The notes below the pieces were generated by a model. It did not search any database. It had not been told where the DNA came from and worked only from the letters and a program-made list of their open reading frames with translations. Both the position numbers and the translations under genes were made by a program. From assembly GCF_018918005.1 (NCBI RefSeq), contig NZ_JAHLPR010000004.1, positions 1-64,000 on the forward strand: DNA of 64,000 nt, in the 5' to 3' direction. The stretch's first letter is position 1. Every line of letters begins with the position of its first letter. Below, piece after piece: positions 27,241 through 35,869 of this stretch. This DNA is from Paenibacillus sp. MSJ-34 (GTDB lineage Bacteria > Bacillota > Bacilli > Paenibacillales > Paenibacillaceae).

Positions 27241-28239
27241 ATGATAAGCAAGGATATCGGAATCGACCTCGGCACAGCGAACGTGCTGATCCACGTGAAA
27301 GGGAGGGGGGTAGTATTAGACGAACCTTCCGTAGTCGCGATCGAAAACGAATCAAAACGCGTGCTCGCCGTCGGGGAAGAAGCGCGCCGCATGGTCGGCC
27401 GCACGCCCGGTAATATCATTGCAATTCGTCCCTTGCGGGACGGGGTTATTGCGGACTTCGAAATAACGGAAGCGATGTTGAAGTATTTCATCGATCGTGT
27501 GGGCGGTCGGAAATGGTACAGTCATCCCCGCATTCTCATTTGCGCCCCGACGAACATTACGTCCGTCGAGCAGAAAGCGATACGCGAAGCGGCGGAACGT
27601 TGCGGAGCGAAGGAAGTATTCTTGGAAGAGGAGCCGAAGGCTGCTGCCATTGGGGCTGGAATGGACATATTCCAGCCCAGCGGAAATATGGTCGTCGATA
27701 TCGGCGGCGGAACGACAGATGTAGCCGTGCTTTCCATGGGCGATGTCGTAACCGCCTCTTCTATTAAAATCGCAGGGGACAAGTTCGACTCCGCTATCAT
27801 GAAATACATAAAAAATAAATATAAGCTGTTGATCGGCGAACGCACGTCGGAAGATATTAAAGTGAATATCGGGACGGTATATCCGTACGGACGGGAAGAG
27901 GAGATGGATATACGCGGCCGCGATATGGTAAGCGGGCTGCCGCTCACGGTGACGATTAATTCGACCGAGATCCGGGAAGCGTTATGGGAACCCGTATCGT
28001 CGATCGTCGCCGCCGCCAAATCGGTGCTGGAACGGACGCCGCCGGAGCTGTCGGCGGATATTATCGATCGCGGCGTTATTTTGACGGGCGGGGGCGCCAT
28101 GCTGAACGGATTGGACGAACTGATGGCCGAGGAGCTGAAGGTCCCGGTCTTGATCGCCGACGATCCGATGCATTGCGTTGTGAAAGGCACGGGCATTATG
28201 TTGGACAACCTCGACAAAGTCGCTAAGAAAAAACTGTAG
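27241..28239 (+). CDS. mbl: MreB-like rod-shape protein Mbl
   Basis: A bacterial actin of 332 residues from the ATG at 27241. GGAGG lies 11 bases upstream, and a TTG at 27223 overlaps that site and is unlikely. Nucleotide-binding motifs are DIGIDLGTANVL (phosphate 1), VVDIGGGTTDVAV (phosphate 2) and GVILTGGGAMLNGLD (adenosine). Mbl filaments guide lateral wall synthesis on the inner membrane face. The neighbours spoIIID, flhO and flhP place it as Mbl rather than MreB or MreBH. No terminator is obvious after the stop. Confidence 0.93.
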   Translation: MISKDIGIDLGTANVLIHVKGRGVVLDEPSVVAIENESKRVLAVGEEARRMVGRTPGNIIAIRPLRDGVIADFEITEAMLKYFIDRVGGRKWYSHPRILICAPTNITSVEQKAIREAAERCGAKEVFLEEEPKAAAIGAGMDIFQPSGNMVVDIGGGTTDVAVLSMGDVVTASSIKIAGDKFDSAIMKYIKNKYKLLIGERTSEDIKVNIGTVYPYGREEEMDIRGRDMVSGLPLTVTINSTEIREALWEPVSSIVAAAKSVLERTPPELSADIIDRGVILTGGGAMLNGLDELMAEELKVPVLIADDPMHCVVKGTGIMLDNLDKVAKKKL

Positions 28240-28347
28240 CGCTGCCGATAACTATATTATAGGTAAAGATTGATTCGGCGGCGGGCATTGGTTTCCCCGA
28301 TCGTCTGAGGCGAACGGATAAGGCTAGTTCGGGACGATACGTTCATA

Positions 28348-28537
28348 TAGCGGTATAAACTACCGTTAATTCGCCTATTATCGTTTAAAGTATGAGATTA
28401 AATGTAATTTGTACCGTTAATTTAGGCGTGAATATAGTTCTATGGGCAATTTGCCAAAATTAACGGTAGAGAATGGCGCTAAATTCGGGACAAGCCTAGC
28501 TATAAGCAAAATAAAGGCAGTTTTTACCGCTAATTAG
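28348..28537. repeat. Four-copy repeat element (two direct, two inverted, 51-bp period)
   Basis: TACCGTTAAT starts at 28361 and 28412. Inverted copies end at 28468 (ATTAACGGTA) and 28519 (diverged ATAAAGGCA). Both pairs are 51 bp apart. Upstream flanks also match: TAGCGGTATAAAC before copy 1 and the complement of GCGCTAAATTC after copy 3. It lies in the 28240-28700 gap between mbl and flhO. Confidence 0.75.
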
Positions 28538-28582
28538 TTTGTCTCGTTCATTGAGGCGAGGTTTCGGCAAACTCATAAGTGA

Positions 28583-28688
28583 CAGCTTTGCTCCGCAAAA
28601 CTTAAGTTGATGCTTACGAAGTCAGCTTTGCTCCGCAAAGCTTAAGTTGATGCTTACGAAGTCAGTTTTGCTCCGCAAAACTTTAAGG
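28583..28688 (+). repeat. Three 40-bp hairpin repeats abutting the flhO ribosome binding site
   Basis: Units at 28583-28622 and 28623-28662 are identical except for one base, followed by a partial third at 28663-28688. Each begins with a hairpin of the form AGYTTTGC-TCC-GCAAARCT. Unit 2 pairs C with G where unit 3 pairs T with A, a compensatory change, while unit 1 has one mismatch. The third hairpin ends one base before the TAAGGAGG ribosome binding site of flhO. Confidence 0.85.
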
Positions 28689-28700
28689 AGGTTCCCTTAC

Positions 28701-29585
28701 ATGCTCAGAGGTTTATATTCGGCCGCGTCGGGAATGATGACGCAGCAACGCAGGCACGATACGGTAACGAACAATATCGCGAATCTTAATACGCCCGGCT
28801 ATAAGCAGGTGAATGCGGCGGCGCGCGCGTTCCCGGAGATGCTGATCGCTTTGGTCGGCGCGGACAATCCCGGCGCCAAGTCGATCGGCCAGTTGAACAT
28901 GGGTGTATTCTCGGAAGAAAGCATTCCGCTATTTATGCAAGGAGATTTGAGACAGACCCAGAGCGCGTCGGATTTTGCGCTTGTAGCGGATTTAACGGGC
29001 GCGGACCCGAACTTGGTCTTTGACGCATCCGGCAAAGCCGTCACGCAGGACGGCGAAGTTGTGTTCAAGCCGCAGGCGTTTTTCACGGTGCGAGACGGCA
29101 ACGGGGAAACCCGCTATACTCGCGACGGCAAATTTACCGTCAATGCGAACGGCAATTTGCAAGCCGGCGACGGCTCTCTGGTGCTTGGCGTGGATGGACA
29201 GCCGATCGATATTGGCGATCGGGCCATTGGCGAACTGTCGGTCAACGGGCGCGGAGAATGGTTTAACGCAACGACGGGAGAGCTTGTATTCGATATTGAA
29301 CAGTTATTAATTACGAGGATCGAGAATCCGAATCTGCTTATTAAGGAAGGAAACGGGAATTTCCGTTTCGCGAATGAAGAAGATGCGGCTGCTGCGCGGC
29401 CTGTCAACGATACCGACGACGTAGAGGTTCGTCAAGGCTATCTGGAACGCTCCAATGTCGATCCTTCTCAGGCGATGGTCGATATGATGGCTGCGGCGCG
29501 CGCTTATGAGGCGAATCAGAAAGTCATTCAATTTTACGATAAAAGCTTGGAAAAAACGGTAAACGAGGTCGGACGAGTACAGTAA
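28701..29585 (+). CDS. flhO: Flagellar hook-basal body rod protein FlhO
   Basis: A 294-residue FlgF/FlgG-type rod protein. The ATG at 28701 sits ten bases behind AAGGAGG and gives the canonical start MLRGLYSAASGMMTQQRR; an upstream in-frame ATG at 28647 lies inside the hairpin repeats. The rod signature NNIANLNTPGYKQ is at about residues 27-39, and the C-terminal coiled segment DMMAAARAYEANQKVIQFYDKSLE matches the family end. It is followed by flhP, the order found behind mbl in Bacillus subtilis. Confidence 0.92.
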   Translation: MLRGLYSAASGMMTQQRRHDTVTNNIANLNTPGYKQVNAAARAFPEMLIALVGADNPGAKSIGQLNMGVFSEESIPLFMQGDLRQTQSASDFALVADLTGADPNLVFDASGKAVTQDGEVVFKPQAFFTVRDGNGETRYTRDGKFTVNANGNLQAGDGSLVLGVDGQPIDIGDRAIGELSVNGRGEWFNATTGELVFDIEQLLITRIENPNLLIKEGNGNFRFANEEDAAAARPVNDTDDVEVRQGYLERSNVDPSQAMVDMMAAARAYEANQKVIQFYDKSLEKTVNEVGRVQ

Positions 29586-29638
29586 GAGAATGATTGAAGC
29601 AAGGCATGAATATACCTAAGTGGGAAGGGGCTTCGCTA

Positions 29639-30472
29639 ATGAACAATTCCATGATTTCCGCCATGGTGTCGATGGGCGGCATTCAGAAGAAATTGGACAT
29701 CATCGCCGATAATATCGCGAATATGGATACGAACGGATATAAGCGCAAGCAATCTACGTTCGAAGATGTGTTGACCACGGCAGTGCAGCATGAGGAAGCA
29801 ATGAAGCTGCCCGGACGGATGACGCCCTCCGGATTTACGGCAGGTTGGGGGGCCAGGCTGAACACGATGTCGTGGGACTTGTCCCAAGGCGCGATGCTCA
29901 ATACGGGCAATCCGACCGACTTGGCCATTGAAGGCGACGCTTTGTTTGAAGTCAATGCGGACGGTCTCACCGGCTGGACGCGCGGTGGCGCTTTGCAGTT
30001 GAATCCGGTGGAAGGCGACGAAGAGAACGTATACTTGACGACCAGCCAAGGTTATCTTATTGTAGATACGGAAGACCAACCGATCGCCGTTCCGAACGGA
30101 TATCATATTCAAGTAGACGAGAAAGGCAATGTGACGGCGCAGCAGCCCGGCAGCACCGAAAGCGAAGAGATCGCCCGAATGAAGCTGGTACAGCCGCGGC
30201 GGCCTGATTTGCTGACGCAGACGGACGATAATTTGTTTGTCATTGCGGGGAATACCGATCCTACGGTCGTTCTGGCAGCTATCGATATGGACGAACCGCT
30301 TGACGAACAGAAAAGTGTGGCGGTACGCCAAGGTTTCCTGGAACAATCCAACGTAAGCCTGACGGACGAGATTGCCGACATGATGCAAGTGCAGCGGGCT
30401 TACCAATTGACGGCCAGAGCGTTAACGTCAAGCGACAATATGATGGGTCTGGTAAACACCTTACGCGCATAA
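29639..30472 (+). CDS. flhP: Flagellar hook-basal body rod protein FlhP
   Basis: A 277-residue FlgF/FlgG-type rod protein starting MNNSMISAMVSMGG at 29639, with AAGGGG eight bases upstream. An in-frame ATG at 29594 lacks the family N-terminus. It has the rod motif DNIANMDTNGYKRK and the C-terminal helix DMMQVQRAYQLTARALTSSDNMM. It would be exported through the flagellar type III system with FlhO to build the distal rod. Confidence 0.92.
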   Translation: MNNSMISAMVSMGGIQKKLDIIADNIANMDTNGYKRKQSTFEDVLTTAVQHEEAMKLPGRMTPSGFTAGWGARLNTMSWDLSQGAMLNTGNPTDLAIEGDALFEVNADGLTGWTRGGALQLNPVEGDEENVYLTTSQGYLIVDTEDQPIAVPNGYHIQVDEKGNVTAQQPGSTESEEIARMKLVQPRRPDLLTQTDDNLFVIAGNTDPTVVLAAIDMDEPLDEQKSVAVRQGFLEQSNVSLTDEIADMMQVQRAYQLTARALTSSDNMMGLVNTLRA

Positions 30473-30567
30473 TGCGTGTACGGACGGTGAATCAATCCCC
30501 TTTTTGATCACGAGAATGACCGGCTTTGCACCAAGAAAGGGGATGCTTATTCAAAGTGAGGAACAAT

Positions 30568-30789
30568 GTGAGTATGGAAATGGAAACGAAAAACGGCGGT
30601 GGTTCTATGCCGAAATGGGCGCGCATCACGTTTTTGATTTTACGCAAATTAATCGTGCCGGTACTGTTTATCATTGCTCTATATGCGGGACTGGTCGTCG
30701 GGTATGTGGTTTTCGGCAAACAACCGGCTTCCGATGTGATGCAATGGAGCACGTGGAGACATGTGTTTGATTTAATATTTGCGAAATAA
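30568..30789 (+). CDS. EpuA-type small membrane protein (annotated in relatives as RNA polymerase subunit beta)
   Basis: About 73 residues from a GTG at 30568, which has GAGG six bases upstream; ATG 30574 and GTG 30556 are alternatives. A short polar N-terminus is followed by one transmembrane helix (LIVPVLFIIALYAGLVVGYVVFG) and the motif ASDVMQWSTWRHVFDLIF, the profile of the EpuA family (PF11772). The family's databank name is misleading because there is no polymerase domain. The role is unknown. Confidence 0.75.
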   Translation: MSMEMETKNGGGSMPKWARITFLILRKLIVPVLFIIALYAGLVVGYVVFGKQPASDVMQWSTWRHVFDLIFAK

Positions 30790-30792
30790 TAT

Positions 30793-30821
30793 ACTCCTCG
30801 CATGGGGAGTTTTATTTTTTT
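30793..30821 (+). terminator. Terminator after the EpuA-type gene
   Basis: ACTCC pairs with GGAGT across an eight-base loop with additional weak pairs, followed by TTTATTTTTTT. Confidence 0.75.
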
Positions 30822-30870
30822 AAGCAGAGTTGTATAATATTTGGGAGACTGAGTACGGAGGGGGACAACC

Positions 30871-31410
30871 TTGAATTTGCCGAATATGTTGACGCTGGCG
30901 CGTTTCGTTTTGATTCCGGTCTATATCCTGGTTTTCGCAGGCGGACATCGGTATGCGGCTTTTTCCGTCATTTTATTGGCAGGGCTTACCGATATTTTGG
31001 ACGGATACATCGCACGCAAACGCAATCAGGTGACAACGGTCGGCAGCATGCTTGATCCTCTTGCCGACAAAACGATGATGCTTGCGGTGATGATCTCGCT
31101 CCTCGTATCGGGCGACTTGCCCTGGAGCGCGGCGCTGGCGATGTTCGTCCGCGACGCAGGCATGATTATCGGCTCGGCCTTTTTTCATTTTAAAGGTTTT
31201 CTTACCGTGCCGGCGAATTGGATGGGGAAATTGACGACGATTCTTTATTATGTGGCGATTCTGTGGATTTTCTTCACCTTGCCTTATGCGCGGGAACTTT
31301 TGTGGGCGGTCATCGTATTTTCTTTTGTCACGACGATCATCTATATTTTCCAATTCAAACATTTAAACCGAAAAGAGCCTATTCATAAAAGCGGGACGCT
31401 CGCTGAATAA
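30871..31410 (+). CDS. CDP-alcohol phosphatidyltransferase (PgsA-like)
   Basis: A 179-residue membrane enzyme with five to six helices. The full family motif DGx2ARx8Gx3Dx3D is present as Asp41, Asp44-Gly45, Ala48-Arg49, Gly58, Asp62 and Asp66. PgsA makes phosphatidylglycerol phosphate from CDP-diacylglycerol and glycerol-3-phosphate. The length fits PgsA, but cardiolipin-type paralogues share the motif, so substrate is inferred. It starts at a TTG behind GGAGGGG. Confidence 0.88.
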   Translation: MNLPNMLTLARFVLIPVYILVFAGGHRYAAFSVILLAGLTDILDGYIARKRNQVTTVGSMLDPLADKTMMLAVMISLLVSGDLPWSAALAMFVRDAGMIIGSAFFHFKGFLTVPANWMGKLTTILYYVAILWIFFTLPYARELLWAVIVFSFVTTIIYIFQFKHLNRKEPIHKSGTLAE

Positions 31411-31425
31411 GGCTCCTTATCTCAA

Positions 31426-31450
31426 CCTTCACGACTGCAGTTCATGAAGG
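31426..31450 (+). other. Hairpin between the phosphatidyltransferase gene and fabZ
   Basis: CCTTCA pairs with TGAAGG across a 13-base loop. It is not followed by a T-run at once, so it may be a weak terminator. Confidence 0.35.
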
Positions 31451-31540
31451 ATACTCCTATGTTGCTCAATAAAGCGTTTTTTTATTCGTGATGCAAGGTT
31501 CATCTTCAATACGAGTTTATGTCCGAAAGGAGCTTTTCAA

Positions 31541-31972
31541 TTGCTGAACATTCAACAAATTCAAGAAATTATTCCGCATCGCTATCCGTTTCTGCTTGTC
31601 GATCGGATCGTTGAAATCGAGGAGGGCAAACGCGTCGTCGGTTTGAAGAACGTGACGATGAATGAGCCGTATTTTGCCGGCCATTTCCCCGAATACCCGG
31701 TGATGCCGGGCGTGCTGATCGTAGAGGCGCTCGCGCAAGTTGGCGCCGTGGCAATGCTCAGCATAGAGGCGAACCGCGGCAAAATCGGTTTTCTGGCCGG
31801 TATCGACGGATTCCGGTTCCGCGACCAAGTGAAGCCTGGCGATACGCTGACTTTGGAAGTGGAAATCATTCGCCTGAAAGGCTCGATCGGCAAAGGAAAA
31901 GGAACGGCGAAAGTCGGAGACCGCGTCGTGGCCGAGGGCGAAATTATGTTTGCGCTGTCCGACCCATCCTAA
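31541..31972 (+). CDS. fabZ: 3-hydroxyacyl-ACP dehydratase FabZ
   Basis: A 143-residue hot-dog-fold enzyme that dehydrates 3-hydroxyacyl-ACP in fatty acid elongation. Catalytic His48 is in [14 protein letters not shown] and Glu62 in VEALAQ. The N-terminal [13 protein letters not shown] is conserved. The start is a TTG at 31541 behind GAAAGGAG. In Bacillus the fabZ homologue ywpB also lies close downstream of flhOP. Confidence 0.96.
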   Translation: MLNIQQIQEIIPHRYPFLLVDRIVEIEEGKRVVGLKNVTMNEPYFAGHFPEYPVMPGVLIVEALAQVGAVAMLSIEANRGKIGFLAGIDGFRFRDQVKPGDTLTLEVEIIRLKGSIGKGKGTAKVGDRVVAEGEIMFALSDPS

Positions 31973-32023
31973 TACGCAGCAGGTGCAAGAAAGAAAAACT
32001 TACGGAGGGAGACTGAAACGAGC

Positions 32024-33739
32024 ATGGACCAGTCCAACACCAAGCATGGGAAAGCTTATGAATTATGGTTGAACGATCCGCATATTGACGAGGCGACGAA
32101 GGCGGAGCTGCGCGCGATCGCCGATCAGCCCGCCGAAATCGAAGAGCGGTTCTATAAAGATTTGGAATTCGGCACCGGCGGGTTGCGCGGCATTATGGGA
32201 GCGGGAACGAACCGGATGAACCGCTATACCGTCGCCCGCGCGACGCAAGGATTTGCGCAATACATCTTGGCGAACCGGAAAGAAGGAGAGAATCCATCCG
32301 TCGTCATTGCGTACGACTCGCGGCAGAACTCTCCCGAATTCGCCCTGACGTCGGCGCTCGTGCTTGCCGCGAACGGCATTCAGGCGAAGGTGTTTCCCGA
32401 GCTTCGGCCGACGCCGCAATTGTCGTATGCGGTTCGCGCGCTGAAAGCCAGCGGCGGAATCGTCATTACGGCCAGCCATAATCCGCCTGAATATAACGGA
32501 TACAAAGTATATAACGCGGAGGGCGGGCAACTCGTGCCGCATGAGGCGGAGCAAGTCATCGAGCAGATCAGGGGGATCGCTTCCTTCGAACAAGTACGCA
32601 TGGCTGCGCGCGAAGAAGCGGAAGCGCAAGGTCTTCTGCAATGGCTTGGGGAAGCGGAGGATCTATCGTACATAACGACGGTGGCGGCTCAAAGCCGAAA
32701 TCGCAGCCGGATCGAAGGGGCGGGCGGCCTCGGAGAATCGTTCGCCATCGTTTATACGCCGCTGCACGGATCGGGCAATATGCCGGTGCGACGGGTGCTG
32801 GAGGAAATCGGCTTCCGGAATGTGCATGTCGTGCCGGAGCAGGAACGGCCTGACGGCCAGTTCCCTACGGTGAAGTCGCCGAATCCGGAAGAACGCGAAG
32901 CGTTCGCGATGGCCGTGCGGCTTGCGGAACGAATCGATGCCGATATTATTATCGGGACCGATCCGGATGCGGACCGCATGGGCGCGGTGGTGAGGAACAA
33001 CCAAGGCGAGTATGAGGTATTAACGGGGAATCAGTCCGGCGCGATCATGGTGCATTATTTATTGAGCCAAATGCAAGCCGCCGGCGAACTGCCCGCGAAC
33101 GGCGCGGTCGTGAAAACGATCGTAACGAGCGAGATGGGGGCGGTCATCGCCGAACATTACGGCGCCAAAGTGCTGAATACGTTAACCGGATTCAAATATA
33201 TCGGCGAGAAAATGACGCAATTCGCCGCCAGCGGCGAGCATACTTTCCTGTTCGGATACGAGGAAAGCTACGGTTACTTGGCGGGCGAGTACGCGCGGGA
33301 CAAGGACGCCGTCATTGCCGCCATGCTCATCTGCGAAGCTGCGGCCTATTACAAAAGCCAAGGCAAAACGTTGTATGACGTATTGAGCGAATTGTACGCA
33401 TCGCACGGGTATTTTTTGGAAAAACTAGAGTCCCGCACCTTGAAAGGAAAAGACGGATTGGAGCAAATCCAATCGATCATGTCCGAATGGAGATCGAATC
33501 CTCCGGCTCAAGTGGCCGGCGTGAACGTCAAGCGGCGCCTCGATTATTCGGAAGGCATCGACGGGCTGCCGCGCGAGAACGTGCTCAAGTTTATTATGGA
33601 GGACGGCTCCTGGTTTTGCCTGCGCCCGTCCGGGACGGAGCCGAAGATTAAGTTATACTTTGCCGTGCGCGGCGAATCGTACGATCAGGCGTCCGCGGCG
33701 CTCGACCGTCTGGTTGAGGCGGTAACGGAAAAACTGTAA
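32024..33739 (+). CDS. pgcA: Phosphohexomutase (alpha-phosphoglucomutase/phosphomannomutase family)
   Basis: A 571-residue four-domain enzyme. The phosphorylated Ser151 is in TASHNPPEYNGYKVY, the metal loop reads DPDADRMG at about residues 315-322, sugar-binding GYEESYG follows, and the phosphate loop is RPSGTEPKIKLYF near the end. Length and motifs match Bacillus PgcA (YhxB), which interconverts glucose-6- and glucose-1-phosphate for UDP-glucose and wall glycolipid synthesis. Its place upstream of csaB/tagA/tagO fits a role in envelope sugar supply. The symbol is by family resemblance. Confidence 0.88.
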   Translation: MDQSNTKHGKAYELWLNDPHIDEATKAELRAIADQPAEIEERFYKDLEFGTGGLRGIMGAGTNRMNRYTVARATQGFAQYILANRKEGENPSVVIAYDSRQNSPEFALTSALVLAANGIQAKVFPELRPTPQLSYAVRALKASGGIVITASHNPPEYNGYKVYNAEGGQLVPHEAEQVIEQIRGIASFEQVRMAAREEAEAQGLLQWLGEAEDLSYITTVAAQSRNRSRIEGAGGLGESFAIVYTPLHGSGNMPVRRVLEEIGFRNVHVVPEQERPDGQFPTVKSPNPEEREAFAMAVRLAERIDADIIIGTDPDADRMGAVVRNNQGEYEVLTGNQSGAIMVHYLLSQMQAAGELPANGAVVKTIVTSEMGAVIAEHYGAKVLNTLTGFKYIGEKMTQFAASGEHTFLFGYEESYGYLAGEYARDKDAVIAAMLICEAAAYYKSQGKTLYDVLSELYASHGYFLEKLESRTLKGKDGLEQIQSIMSEWRSNPPAQVAGVNVKRRLDYSEGIDGLPRENVLKFIMEDGSWFCLRPSGTEPKIKLYFAVRGESYDQASAALDRLVEAVTEKL

Positions 33740-33776
33740 TATTTTTAGAAAAGGATAAATGGATAGAATTGAGGGC

Positions 33777-33817
33777 ATGACCTCTTTGGAGAATTGCATG
33801 TTTTCCGGGGAGGTCAT
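33777..33817 (+). other. Stem-loop between the phosphohexomutase and DUF5693 genes
   Basis: ATGACCTC pairs with GAGGTCAT, with a second inner GGA/TCC pairing and a loop of about 15 bases. It is followed by CCGAATTTTGCC, so it could be a weak terminator or a processing site. Confidence 0.5.
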
Positions 33818-33844
33818 CCGAATTTTGCCTGAGGAGGGAAACTT

Positions 33845-35869
33845 GTGCTTTCATTTTTGCAACGTTGGAACGCACGGACGAAGAAATGGCTGTGGGGACT
33901 CGTCATATTGGGAATTCTCGCGTCATTGCCGATCGCTTACCAACGGATACAAACCGAATCATCCGCGAATACGGTCGAATTTGTTTTCGATTATCGCGAT
34001 TTATTGGACGTGGCCGCTTATCAACCGAATCCGCAGCAATATGTCGACGAACAGCTTGACCGGCTGAAAGAAGCGGGCGTGCAGTCGATGGCGATGTTCG
34101 AAAGCACGCTTGCCGAATATAAAACGAATCGCCGCGTCTTGGTATATAACGCTGCCGAGATGGCGACATTAACCGGACAAGCCTTTAATCCGAACGAAAA
34201 TTATACGTATATTCTGTTTACGAACGAAGAGAACGAGCGCAGAATCGCGCCGCTCGTTACGAATACGTTCTCCAGCCTGGAGATCGGCGTGAAGCCCTGG
34301 ACGTGGAACGACAAGAACGGGCTCATCATTGAAACGCCGGTGGAGAATGCCGTGCTGAAACCGATGCCGCAAGATCCGATCGCGATGGAAATGCTGCACG
34401 GCAAAGGGTTTCATATTGTTCCGCGTTTAACGGACAGCTTGCCTTACGATCAACAAGCGATGGAGCAGTTGTTTGCGGAATACGCCGCGCTCGGGGTGAA
34501 ACGAATCTTGTTCGAAGGGGAATCGGTGAAAGGTTATACCGATGACGCCGAGAAGAAGAGTATCGCCGCGTTTGCGGAGTTGTTGAACAAATACGATATC
34601 GGCATCGCCGCCATCGAAAATTTGAAATCGCCGCAAAAAGGAATGAACAAGCTGGCGTATCTTATCAATTATAATGTCGTGCGAATCTACTCGTTAAGCG
34701 AAGCGGACTCGTCGCTTAGCGAATCCGTCATAGCCGACCGCTTCGTGCTGGGGACGAAGGACCGCAATATCCGCATGATTTATTTGAACACGCAGGCGTC
34801 GACCAATCCGGCCAAGGCGTCGATTACGAATTCGGTGGACAATTTGATCCGCAGCTTGCAGAAGCCGGGCAACGCCATTGCAGGCATTGAGAGCAACGGA
34901 TTCGAGCTTGGACAAGCTCAGGCGTTCAACGTCCACGACGCGTCATGGCAGCGTTACGCCAAGCTGTTCGTATTGATCGGCGGGGTGGCTTTGATCGCTT
35001 TGCTTATCTCGTATTTTATCCCTGTGTTGATGCTTCCTGCTGTTGTTATCGGATTAATCGGCGCGGCCGGGCTTTATAAATTGTCGCCGCCTCTGCTCGA
35101 ACAAGCGATGGCGCTCGGCGTATCGATCAGTTCGCCTACGATCGCGCTCGTGCTGCTCGTTCGCAAGGTGATGTCGGTCGCGGATGCGAAGCCGGACATG
35201 ACGGCGGGCCGCCGCGTCGGGTTGACCATCGCGCTGTACGCGAAAACGGCGGCGATCTCCTTGGCATCCGTACCGTTAATTATCGCGCTGCTGAACAATA
35301 TTACTTACAGCCTTGTATTGGAGCAGTTCCGCGGCGTCAGCTTGCTTCATCTCGCTCCGATCGGTCTCGTGGCATTGTATGTGTTCTTGTACCGCGGCGA
35401 TTCGGTCGTCGGCGAAGCGCGCAAACTGCTCAAAACGCCGATTACATTGCTATGGATCGTTGCATTCTGCGTCCTCGGCGCGGCCGGGTATTATTATCTG
35501 ACGCGGACGGGCAATGCGGGGAAAGTATCGGGAATCGAGATGGTCATTCGGACTTTGCTGGAAGATACGTTCGGCGTGCGTCCGCGGTTTAAAGAGTTTA
35601 TGATGGCCCATCCGGCGTTTGTGCTCGGTCTCTTCCTCAGCTTCAAGTATCGGAACGCCGTTTATTTGTTCATTATCGCAGCGATGGGGCAATTGTCCTT
35701 GGTCGATACGTTTGCGCATATTCATACGCCGATCGTTATTTCGTTGATACGTGTCGTACTCGGTTTGGGATTAGGTCTCATCATCGGACTTATCGCCGCA
35801 GGGGTGTGGCAGATCCTTGAAAGGTGTTGGCAAACATGGGGTCGAAAGCTGGTACAAGCAAAAGAATAG
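33845..35869 (+). CDS. DUF5693 family membrane protein
   Basis: A 674-residue protein. One transmembrane helix lies at about 15-32, then an extracytoplasmic domain to about 375, then seven or so helices to the C-terminus. The outer domain starts EFVFDYRDLLDVAAY and contains repeated alpha/beta segments with a barrel-like feel. It starts at a GTG behind GAGGAGGG. The gene overlaps csaB by 34 bases, a coupling that suggests a shared role in making or exporting the csaB-modified wall polymer. No catalytic function is known to me. Confidence 0.85.
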   Translation: MLSFLQRWNARTKKWLWGLVILGILASLPIAYQRIQTESSANTVEFVFDYRDLLDVAAYQPNPQQYVDEQLDRLKEAGVQSMAMFESTLAEYKTNRRVLVYNAAEMATLTGQAFNPNENYTYILFTNEENERRIAPLVTNTFSSLEIGVKPWTWNDKNGLIIETPVENAVLKPMPQDPIAMEMLHGKGFHIVPRLTDSLPYDQQAMEQLFAEYAALGVKRILFEGESVKGYTDDAEKKSIAAFAELLNKYDIGIAAIENLKSPQKGMNKLAYLINYNVVRIYSLSEADSSLSESVIADRFVLGTKDRNIRMIYLNTQASTNPAKASITNSVDNLIRSLQKPGNAIAGIESNGFELGQAQAFNVHDASWQRYAKLFVLIGGVALIALLISYFIPVLMLPAVVIGLIGAAGLYKLSPPLLEQAMALGVSISSPTIALVLLVRKVMSVADAKPDMTAGRRVGLTIALYAKTAAISLASVPLIIALLNNITYSLVLEQFRGVSLLHLAPIGLVALYVFLYRGDSVVGEARKLLKTPITLLWIVAFCVLGAAGYYYLTRTGNAGKVSGIEMVIRTLLEDTFGVRPRFKEFMMAHPAFVLGLFLSFKYRNAVYLFIIAAMGQLSLVDTFAHIHTPIVISLIRVVLGLGLGLIIGLIAAGVWQILERCWQTWGRKLVQAKE

